The position numbers and the translations under genes are program-made. Source: Hydractinia symbiolongicarpus (Eukaryota; Cnidaria; Hydrozoa; Anthoathecata; Hydractiniidae). From it: 64,000 nt of DNA. Position 1 is the first letter of the stretch; each line of letters begins with the position of its first letter. Below are positions 26,471 through 38,200 of this stretch, piece after piece. The notes under the pieces are model-generated. The model saw only the letters and a list, made by a program, of their open reading frames with translations, was not told the origin of the DNA and did no database searches. Location: assembly GCF_029227915.1 (NCBI RefSeq), contig NC_079882.1, forward strand, positions 248,001 to 312,000, written 5' to 3'.

Positions 26471-29400
26471 GGCCGAGTAAGGGATTTACGGGAAATCGCG
26501 GTTTTTCGTTTGCCGGCGATTAAACTTCTTTTATTCAGCGTCTCATCAAAAATGAAAACATTTTTGAAAACTAAGTCTCATGCGTTTTAGTGCTGAAAAA
26601 ATAATTTAAAAAATCGTTCGGCAAATGAGTTTACTCCCTGGGTACCTTCTTTGTATACTTTTGACTATACGGGCCGACTCCGGGGTTTACGGGAAATCGC
26701 GTGTTTTCGTTTACGGGCGATTAAACTTCTTTTATTAAGCGTCTCATCAAAAATGAAAACATTTTTAAAAACTACAAGTCTCATGCGTTTTAGTGCTGAA
26801 AAATAATTTGAAAAATCGTTCGGGAAATGAGTTTACTCCCTGGGTACTTTCTTTGTATACTTTTGACTATTCGGGCCGAGTCCGGGATTTACGGGAAATC
26901 GCGGGTTTTCGTTTGCCGGCGATTAAACTTATTTTATTCAGCGTCTCAAAAAAAATGAAAACATTTTTGAAAACTACAAGTCTCATGCGTTTTACTGGTG
27001 AAAAAATAATTTAAAAAATCGTTCGGGAAATGGGTTTACTCCCTGGGTACTTTCTTTGTGTACTTTTGACTATACGGGCCGAGTCCGGGATTTACGGAAA
27101 ATCGCGGGTTTTCGTTTGCCGGCAATTAAACTTCTTTTATTCAACGTCTCATCAAAAATGAAAACATTTTTGAAAACTACAAGTCTCATGCGTTTTAGTG
27201 ATGAAAAAATAATTTAAAAAATCGTTCAGGAAATGAGTTTACTCCCTGGGTACTTTCTTTGTAAACTTTTGACTATGCGGGCCGAGTCTGGGATTTACGG
27301 GAAATCGCGGGTTTTCGTTTGCCGGCAATTAAACTTCTTTTATTCAGCGTCTCATCAAAAATGAAAACATTTTTGAAAACTACAAGTCTCATGCGTTTTA
27401 GTGATGAAAAAATAATTTAAAAAATCGTTCAGGAAATGAGTTTACTCCCTGGGTACTTTCTTTGTAAACTTTTGACTATGCCGGCCGAGTCCGGGATTTA
27501 CAGGAAATCGCGGGTTTTCGTTTGCCGGCGATTAAACTTCTTTTATTCAGCGTGTCATCAAAAATAAATTTTTTTTACAAGTCTCATGCGTTTTAGTGAT
27601 GAAAAAATAATTTAAAAAATCGTTCAGGAAATGAGTTTACTTCCTGGGTACTTTCTTTGTGTACTTTTGACTATACGGGCCGACTCCGGGGTTTACGGGA
27701 AATCGCGGGTTTTCGTTTGCCGGCGATTAAACTTCTTTTATTCAGTGTCTCATCAAAAATGAAAACATTTTTTAAAACTACAAGTCTCATGCGTTTTAGT
27801 GCTGAAAAAATAATTTAAAAAATCGTTCGGGAAATGAGTTTACTCACTGCGTACCTTCTTTGTATACTTTTGACTATACGGGCCGACTCCGGGGTTTACG
27901 GGAAATCGCGTGTTTTCGTTTACCGGCGATTTAACCTCTTTTATTCAGTGTCTCATCAAAAATGAAAAATTTTTTGTAAACTACAAGTCTCATGCGTTTT
28001 AGTGATGAAAAAATAATTTAAAAAATCGTTCGGGAAATGAGTTTACTCCCTGGGTACTTTCTCTGTATACTTTTGACTATACGGGCCGAGTCCGGGATTT
28101 GCGGGAAATCGCGGGTTTTCGTTTGCCGGCGATTAAACTTGTTTTATTCAGCGTCTCATCAAAAATGAAAACATTTTTGAAAATTACAAGTCTCATGCGT
28201 TTTAGTGATGAAAAAATAATTTAAAAAATCGTTCGGGAAATGAGTTTACTCCCTGGGTACTTTCTCTGTATACTTTTGACTATACGGGCCGAGTCCGGGA
28301 TTTGCGGGAAATCGCGGGTTTTCGTTTGCCGGCGATTAAACTTATTTTATTCAGCGTCTCATAAAAAATGAAAACATTTTTGAAAACTACAAGTCTCATG
28401 CGTTTGAAAACTACAAGTCTCATGCGTTTTACTGGTGAAAAAATAATTTAAAAGATCGTTCGGGAAATGAGTTTACTCCCTGGGTACTTTCTTTGTATAC
28501 TTTTGACTATACGGGCCGAGTACGGAATTTACGGGAAATCGCGGGTTTTCGATTGCCGGCAATTAAAATTCTTTTATTCAGCGTCTCATCAAAAATAAAA
28601 ACATTTTTAAAAACTATAAGTCTCATGCGTTTTAGTGATGACAAAATAATTTAAAAAATCGTTCGGGAAATGAATTTACTCCCTGGGTACTTTCTTTGTA
28701 AACTTTTGACTATGCGGGCCGAGTCTGGGATTTACGGGAAATCGCGGGTTTTCGTTTGCCGGCAATTAAACTTCTTTTATTCAGCGTCTCATCAAAAATG
28801 AAAACATTTTTGAAAACTACAAGTCTCATGCGTTTTAGTGATGAAAAAATAATTTAAAAAATCGTTCAGGAAATGAGTTTACTCCCTGGGTACCTTCTTT
28901 GTAAACTTTTGACTATGCCGGCCGAGTCCGGGATTTACAGGAAATCGCGTGTTTTCGTTTGCCGGCGATTAAACTTCTTTTATTCAGCGTCTCATCAAAA
29001 ATAAATTTTTTTTACAAGTCTCATGCGTTTTAGTGATGAAAAAATAATTTAAAAAATCGTTCAGGAAATGAGTTTACTTCCTGGGTACTTTCTTTGTGTA
29101 CTTTTGACTATACGGGCCGACTCCGGGGTTTACGGGAAATCGCGGGTTTTCGTTTGCCGGCGATTAAACTTCTTTTATTCAGTGTCTCATTAAAAATGAA
29201 AACATTTTTTAAAACTACAAGTCTCATGCGTTTTAGTGCTGAAAAAATAATTTAAAAAATCGTTCGGGAAATGAGTTTACTCACTGCGTACCTTCTTTGT
29301 ATACTTTTGACTATACGGGCCGACTCCGGGCTTTACGGGAAATCGCGTGTTTTCGTTTACCGGCGATTAAACCTCTTTTATTCAGTGTCTCATCAAAAAT

Positions 29401-32400
29401 GAAAAATTTTTTGTAAACTACAAGTCTCATGCGTTTTAGTGATGAAAAAATAATTTAAAAAATCGTTCGGGAAATGAGTTTACTCCCTGGGTACTATCTC
29501 TGTATACTTTTGACTATACGGGCCGAGTCCGGGATTTGCGGGAAATCGCGGGTTTTCGTTTGCCGGCGATTAAACTTATTTTATTCAGCGTCTCATAAAA
29601 AATGAAAACATGTTTGAAAATTACAAGTCTCATGCGTTTGAAAACTACAAGTCTCATGCGTTTTACTGGTGAAAAAATAATTTAAAAGATCGTTCGGGAA
29701 ATGAGTTTACTCCCTGGGTACTTTCTTTGTATACTTTTGACTATACGGGCCGAGTACGGAATTTACGGGAAATTGCGGGTTTTCGATTGCCGGCAATTAA
29801 AATTCTTTTATTCAGCGTCTCATCAAAAATAAAAACATTTTTAAAAACTATAAGTCTCATGCGTTTTAGTGATGACAAAATAATTTAAAAAATCGTTCGG
29901 GAAATGAATTTACTCCCTGGGTACTTTCTTTGTATACTTCTGACTATACGGGCCGAGTCAGGGATTTACGGGAAATCGCGGGTTTTCGTTTGCCGGCGAT
30001 TAAACTTCTTTTATTCAGCGCCTCATCAAAAATGAAAACATTTTTAAAAACTACAAGTCTCATGCGTTTTAGTGATGAAAAAATAATTTAAAAAATCGTT
30101 CCGGAAATCAGTTTACTCCCTCGGAACTTTCTTTATATACATTCGACTATACGGGCAAAGCCCGGGATTTACGGGAAATCGCGGGTTTTCGTTTGCTAGC
30201 GATTAAACTTGTTTTATTCAGCGTCTCATCAAAAATGAAAACATTTTTGAAAATTACAAGTCTCATGCGTTTTAGTAATGAAAAAATAATTTTAAAAATC
30301 GTTCGAGAAATGGGTTTACTCCCTGGGTACCTTCTTTGTATACTTTTTACTATACGGGTCGAGTCAGGGATTTACGGGAAATCGCGGGTTTTCGTTTGCC
30401 GGCGATTAAACTGCTTTTATTCAGCGTCTCATCAAAAATGAAAACATTTTTAAAAACTACAAGTCTCATGCGTTTTAGTGCTGAAAAAATAATTTAAAAA
30501 ATTGTTCGGGAAATGAGTTTACTCCCTGGGTACTTTCTTTGTTTACTTTTGACTATACGGGCCGAGTAAGGGATTTACGGGAAATCGCGGGTTTTCGTTT
30601 GCCGGCGATTAAACTTCTTTTATTCAGCGTCTCATCAAAAATGAAAACATTTTTGAAAACTAAGTCTCATGCGTTTTAGTGCTGAAAAAATAATTTAAAA
30701 AATCGTTCGGCAAATGAGTTTACTCCCTGGGTACCTTCTTTGTATACTTTTGACTATACGGGCCGACTCCGGGGTTTACGGGAAATCGCGTGTTTTCGTT
30801 TACGGGCGATTAAACTTCTTTTATTAAGCGTCTCATCAAAAATGAAAACATTTTTAAAAACTACAAGTCTCATGCGTTTTAGTGCTGAAAAATAATTTGA
30901 AAAATCGTTCGGGAAATGAGTTTACTCCCTGGGTACTTTCTTTGTATACTTTTGACTATTCGGGCCGAGTCCGGGATTTACGGGAAATCGCGGGTTTTCG
31001 TTTGCCGGCGATTAAACTTATTTTATTCAGCGTCTCAAAAAAAATGAAAACATTTTTGAAAACTACAAGTCTCATGCGTTTTACTGGTGAAAAAATAATT
31101 TAAAAAATTGTTCGGGAAATGAGTTTACTCCCTGGGTACTTTCTTTGTTTACTTTTGACTATACGGGCCGAGTAAGGGATTTACGGGAAATCGCGGGTTT
31201 TCGTTTGCCGGCGATTAAACTTCTTTTATTCAGCGTCTCATCAAAAATGAAAACATTTTTGAAAACTAAGTCTCATGCGTTTTAGTGATGAAAAAATAAT
31301 TTAAAAAATCGTTCAGGAAATGAGTTTACTCCCTGGGTACTTTCTTTGTAAACTTTTGACTATGCCGGCCGAGTCCGGGATTTACAGGAAATCGCGGGTT
31401 TTCGTTTGCCGGCGATTAAACTTCTTTTATTCAGCGTCTCATCAAAAATAAATTTTTTTTACAAGTCTCATGCGTTTTAGTGATGAAAAAATAATTTAAA
31501 AAATCGTTCAGGAAATGAGTTTACTTCCTGGGTACTTTCTTTGTGTACTTTTGACTATACGGGCCGACTCCGGGGTTTACGGGAAATCGCGGGTTTTCGT
31601 TTGCCGGCGATTAAACTTCTTTTATTCAGTGTCTCATCAAAAATGAAAACATTTTTGAAAACTACAAGTCTCATGCGTTTGAAAACTACAAGTCTCATGC
31701 GTTTTACTGGTGAAAAAATAATTTAAAAGATCGTTCGGGAAATGAGTTTACTCCCTGGGTACTTTCTTTGTATACTTTTGACTATACGGGCCGAGTACGG
31801 AATTTACGGGAAATCGCGGGTTTTCGATTGCCGGCAATTAAAATTCTTTTATTCAGCGTCTCATCAAAAATAAAAACATTTTTAAAAACTATAAGTCTCA
31901 TGCGTTTTAGTGATGACAAAATAATTTAAAAAATCGTTCGGGAAATGAATTTACTCCCTGGGTACTTTCTTTGTATACTTCTGACTATACGGGCCGAGTC
32001 AGGAATTTACGGGAAATCGCGGGTTTTCGTTTGCTAGCGATTAAACTTGTTTTATTCAGCGTCTCATCAAAAATGAAAACATTTTTGAAAATTACAAGTC
32101 TCATGCGTTTTAGTAATGAAAAAATAATTTTAAAAATCGTTCGAGAAATGGGTTTACTCCCTGGGTACCTTCTTTGTATACTTTTTACTATACGGGTCGA
32201 GTCAGGGATTTACGGGAAATCGCGGGTTTTCGTTTGCCGGCGATTAAACTGCTTTTATTCAGCGTCTCATCAAAAATGAAAACATTTTTGAAAACTACAA
32301 GTCTCATGCGTTTTAGTGCTGAAAAAATAATTTAAAAAATCGTTCGGGAAATGAGTTTACTCCCTGGGTACCTTCTTTGTATACTTTTGACTATACGGGC

Positions 32401-35299
32401 CGACTCCGGGGTTTACGGGAAATCGCGTGTTTTCGTTTACGGGCGATTAAACTTCATTTATTAAGCGTCTCATCAAAAATGAAAACATTTTTAAAAACTA
32501 CAAGTCTCATGCGTTTTAGTGCTGAAAAATAATTTGAAAAATCGTTCGGGAAATGAGTTTACTCCCTGGGTACTTTCTGTGTATACTTTTGACTATTCGG
32601 GCCGAGTCCGCGATTTACGGGAAATCGCGGGTTTTCGTTTGCCGGCGATTAAACTTATTTTATTCAGCGTCTCAAAAAAAATGAAAACATTTTTGAAAAC
32701 TACAAGTCTCATGCGTTTTACTAGTGAAAAAATAATTTAAAAAATCGTTCGGGAAATGGGTTTACTCCCTGGGTACTTTCTTTGTGTACTTTTGACTATA
32801 CGGGCCGAGTCCGGGATTTACGGAAAATCGCGGGTTTTCGTTTGCCGGCAATTAAACTTCTTTTATTCAACGTCTCATCAAAAATGAAAACATTTTTGAA
32901 AACTACAAGTCTCATGCGTTTTAGTGATGAAAAAATAATTTAAAAAATCGTTCAGGAAATGAGTTTACTCCCTGGGTACTTTCTTTGTAAGCTTTTGACT
33001 ATGCGGGCCGAGTCTGGGATTTACGGGAAATCGCGGGTTTTCGTTTGCCGGCAATTAAACTTCTTTTATTCAGCGTCTCATCAAAAATGAAAACATTTTT
33101 GAAAACTACAAGTCTCATGCGTTTTAGTGATGAAAAAATAATTTAAAAAATCGTTCAGGAAATGAGTTTACTCCCTGGGTACTTTCTTTGTAAACTTTTG
33201 ACTATGCCGGCCGAGTCCGGGATTTACAGGAAATCGCGTGTTTTCGTTTGCCGGCGATTAAACTTCTTTTATTCAGCGTCTCATCAAAAATAAATTTTTT
33301 TTACAAGTCTCATGCGTTTTAGTGATGAAAAAATAATTTAAAAAATCGTTCAGGAAATGAGTTTACTTCCTGGGTACTTTCTTTGTGTACTTTTGACTAT
33401 ACGGGCCGACTCCGGGGTTTACGGGAAATCGCGGGTTTTCGTTTGCCGGCGATTAAACTTCTTTTATTCAGTGTCTCATCAAAAATGAAAACATTTTTCA
33501 AAACTACAAGTCTCATGCGTTTTAGTGCTGAAAAAATAATTTAAAAAATCGTTCGGGAAATGAGTTTACTCACTGCGTACCTTCTTTGTATACTTTTGAC
33601 TATACGGGCCGACTCCGGGGTTTACGGGAAATCGCGTGTTTTCGTTTACCGGCGATTAAACCTCTTTTATTCAGTGTCTCATCAAAAATGAAAAATTTTT
33701 TGTAAACTACAAGTCTCATGCGTTTTAGTGATGAAAAAATAATTTAAAAAATCGTTCGGGAAATGAGTTTACTCCCTGGGTACTTTCTCTGTATACTTTT
33801 GACTATACGGGCCGAGTCCGGGATTTGCGGGAAATCGCGGGTTTTCGTTTGCCGGCGATTAAACTTATTTTATTCAGCGTCTCATAAAAAATGAAAACAT
33901 TTTTGAAAACTACAAGTCTCATGCGTTTGAAAACTACAAGTCTCATGCGTTTTACTGGTGAAAAAATAATTTAAAAGATCGTTCGGGAAATGAGTTTACT
34001 CCCTGGGTACTTTCTTTGTATACTTTTGACTATACGGGCCGAGTACGGAATTTACGGGAAATCGCGGGTTTTCGATAGCCGGCAATTAAAATTCTTTTAT
34101 TCAGCGTCTCATCAAAAATAAAAACATTTTTAAAAACTACAAGTCTCATGCGTTTTAGTGATGACAAAATAATTTAAAAAATCGTTCGGGAAATGAATTT
34201 ACTCCCTGGGTACTTTCTTTGTATACTTCTGACTATACGGGCCGAGTCAGGGATTTACGGGAAATCGCGGGTTTTCGTTTGCCGGCGATTAAACTTCTTT
34301 TATTCAGCGCCTCATCAAAGATGAAAACATTTTTAAAAACTACAAGTCTCATGCGTTTTAGTGATGAAAAAATAATTTAAAAAATCGTTCTGGAAATCAG
34401 TTTACTCCCTCGGAACTTTATTTATATACATTCGACTATACGGGCAAAGCCGGGATTTACGGGAAATCGCGGGTTTTCGTTTGCTAGCGATTAAACTTGT
34501 TTTATTCAGCGTCTCATCAAAAATGAAAACATTTTTGAAAATTACATGTCTCATGCGTTTTAGTAATGAAAAAATAATTTTAAAAATCGTTCGAGAAATG
34601 GGTTTACTCCCTGGGTACCTTCTTTGTATACTTTTTACTATACGGGTCGAGTCAGGGATTTACGGGAAATCGCGGGTTTCGTTTGCCGGCGATTAAACTG
34701 CTTTTATTCAGCATCTCATCAAAAATGAAAACATTTTTAAAAACTACAAGTCTCATGCGTTTTAGTGCTGAAAAAAATAATTTAAAAAATTGTTCGGGAA
34801 ATGAGTTTACTCCCTGGGTACTTTCTTTGTTTACTTTTGACTATACGGGCCGAGTAAGGGATTTACGGGAAATCGCGTCTTTTCGTTTACGGGCGATTAA
34901 ACTTCTTTTATTAAGCGTCTCATCAAAAATGAAAACATTTTTAAAAACTACAAGTCTCATGCGTTTTAGTGCTGAAAAATAATTTGAAAAATCGTTCGGG
35001 AAATGAGTTTACTCCCTGGGTACTTTCTTTGTATACTTTTGACTATTTGGGCCGAGTCCGGGATTTACGGGAAATCGCGGGTTTTCGTTTGCCGGCGATT
35101 AAACTTCTTTTATTCAGCGTCTCATCAAAAATGAAAACATTTTTGAAAACTACAAGTCTCATGCGTATTAGTGCTGAAAAAATAATTTAAAAAATCGTTC
35201 GGAAAATGAGTTTACTCCCTGGGTTAATTCTTTGTATACTTTTGACTATACGGGCCGACTCCAAGATTTACGGGAAATCATGGGTTTTTGTTTGCCGGC

Positions 35300-38200
35300 G
35301 ATTAAACTTCTTTTATTCAACGTCTTATGAAAAATGAAAACATTTTTAAAAACTACAAGTCTCATGCGTTTTAGTGCTGAAAAATAATTTAAAAAATCGT
35401 TCGGGAAATGAGTTTACTCCCTGGGTACTTTCTTTGTAGACTTTTGACTATACGGGCCGAGTCCGGGATTTACGGGAAATCGCGGGTTTTCGTTTGCCGG
35501 CGATTAAACATCTTTTATTCAGCGTCTCATCAAAAATGAAAACATTTTTGAGAACTAAAAGTCTCATGCGTTTTACTGGTGAAAAAATAATTTAAAAGAT
35601 CGTTCGGGAAATGAGTTTACTCCCTGGGTACCTTTTTTGTATACTTTTGACTATACGGGCCGACTCCGGGGTTTACGGGAAATCGCGTGTTTTCGTTTAC
35701 CGGCGATTAAACTTCTTTTATTAAGCGTCTCATCAAAAATAAAAACATTTTTGAAAACTACAAGTCTCATGCGTTTTAGTGCTGAAAAAATAATTTAAAA
35801 ATCGTTCGGAAAATGAGTTTACTCCCTGGGTAATTTTTTTGTATACTTTTGACTATACGGGCCGACTCCGGGATTTACGGGAAATCGCGGGTTTTTGTTT
35901 GCCGGCGATTCAACTTCTTTTATTCAACGTCTCATGAAAAATGAAAACATTTTTAAAAACTACAAGTCTCATGCGTTTTAGTGCTGAAAAATGATTTAAA
36001 AAATCGTTCGGGAAATGAGTTTACTCCCTGGGTACTTTCTTTGTATACTTTTGACTATTCGGGCCGAGTCCGGGATTTACGGGAACTCGCGGGTTTTCGT
36101 TTGCCGGCGATTAAACTTCTTTTATTCAGCGTCTCATCAAAAATGAAAACATTTTTGAAAACTACAAGTCTCATGCGTATTAGCGCTGAAAAAATAATTT
36201 AAAAAATCGTTCGGAAAATGAGTTTACTCCCTGGGTAATTTCTTTGCATACTTTTGACTATACGGGCCAACTCCGGGATTTACGGGAAATCGTGGGTTTT
36301 TGTTTGCCGGCGATTAAACTTCTTTTATTCAACGTCTCATGAAAAATGAAAACATTTTTAAAAACTACAAGTCTCATGCGTTTTAGTGCTGAAAAATAAT
36401 TTAAAAAATCGTTCGGGAAATGAGTTTACTCCCTGGGTACTTTCTTTGTAGACTTTTGACTATACGGGCCGAGTTTGGGATTTACGAGAAATCGCGGGTT
36501 TTCGTTTGCCGGCGATTAAACATCTTTTATTCAGCGTCTCATCAAAAATGAAAACATTTTTGAGAACTAAAAGTCTCATGCGTTTTACTGGTGAAGAAAT
36601 AATTTAAAAGATCGTTCGGGAAATGAGTTTACTCCCTGGGTACTTTCTTTGTATACTTTTGACTATACGGGCCGAGTACGGGATTTACGGGAAATCGCGG
36701 GTTTTCGTTTGCCGGCAATTAAACTTCTTTTATTCAGCGTCTCATCAAAAATAAAAACATTTTTATAAACTATAAGTCTCATGCGTTTTAGTGATGACAA
36801 AATAATTTAAAAAATCGTTCGGGAAATGAGTTTACTCCCTGGGTACTTTCTTTGTATACTTCTGACTATACGGGCCGAGTGAGGGATTTACGGGAAATCG
36901 CGGGTTTTAGTTTGCCGGCGAATAAACTTCTTTTATTCAGCGTCTCATCAAAAATGAAAACATTTTTAAAAACTACAAGTCTCATGCGTTTTACTGGTGA
37001 AAAAATAATTTAAAAGATCGTTCGGGAAATGAGTTTACTCCCTGGGTACTTTCTCTGTATACTTTGACTATACGGGCCGAGTCCGGGATTTGCGGGAAAT
37101 CGCGTGTTTTCGTTTGCCGGCGATTAAACTTCTTTTATTCAACGTCTCATGAAAAATGAAAACATTTTTAAAAACTACAAGTCTCATGCGTTTTAGTGCT
37201 GAAAAATAATTTAAAAAATCGTTCGGGAAATGAGTTTACTCCCTGGGTACTTTCTTTGTATACTTTTGACTATTCGGGCCGAGTCCGGGATTTACGGGAA
37301 ATCGCCGGTTTTCGTTTGCCGGCGATTAAACTTCTTTTATTCAGCGTCTCATCAAAAATGAAAACATTTTTGAAAACTACAAGTCTCATGCGTATTAGCG
37401 CTGAAAAAATAATTTAAAAAATCGTTCGGAAAATGAGTTTACTCCCTGGGTAATTTCTTTGCATACTTTTGACTATACGGGCCAACTCCGGGATTTACGG
37501 GAAATCGTGGGTTTTTGTTTGCCGGCGATTAAACTTCTTTTATTCAACGTCTCATGAAAAATGAAAACATTTTTAAAAACTACAAGTCTCATGCGTTTTA
37601 GTGCTGAAAAATAATTTAAAAAATCGTTCGGGAAATGAGTTTACTCCCTGGGTACTTTCTTTGTAGACTTTTGACTATACGGACCGAGTTTGGGATTTAC
37701 GAGAAATCGCGGGTTTTCGTTTGCCGGCGATTAAACATCTTTTATTCAGCGTCTCATCAAAAATGAAAACATTTTTGAGAACTAAAAGTCTCATGCGTTT
37801 TACTGGTGAAGAAATAATTTAAAAGATCGTTCGGGAAATGAGTTTACTCCCTGGGTACTTTCTTTGTATACTTTTGACTATACGGGCCGAGTACGGGATT
37901 TACGGGAAATCGCGGGTTTTCGTTTGCCGGCAATTAAACTTCTTTTATTCAGCGTCTCATCAAAAATAAAAACATTTTTATAAACTATAAGTCTCATGCG
38001 TTTTAGTGATGACAAAATAATTTAAAAAATCGTTCGGGAAATGAGTTTACTCCCTGGGTACTTTCTTTGTATACTTCTGACTATACGGGTCGAGTGAGGG
38101 ATTTACGGGAAATCGCGGGTTTTAGTTTGCCGGCGAATAAACTTCTTTTATTCAGCGTCTCATCAAAAATGAAAACATTTTTAAAAACTACAAGTCTCAT

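Larger units (their letters stand above)
22000..35000 (+). repeat. Disordered patchwork domain of the left arm
   Basis: This interval mixes blocks that recur at long, irregular spacing. The CGGAACTTTCTTTATATAC and GCAAAGCCC type is at about 23,691, 30,122 and 34,411. The GCTGAAAAATAATTTGAAAA type is near 24,253, 26,791, 30,880, 32,520 and 34,971. The TTTACAGGAAATCGCG type appears at least seven times. Register is disturbed: the GCTAGC markers at 23,764 and 30,195 are 6431 bp apart, not a multiple of 203, because of the 24-bp duplications, 8-bp deletions and the chimeric junction annotated separately. It is still pure satellite, with no unique insert. Confidence 0.8.
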
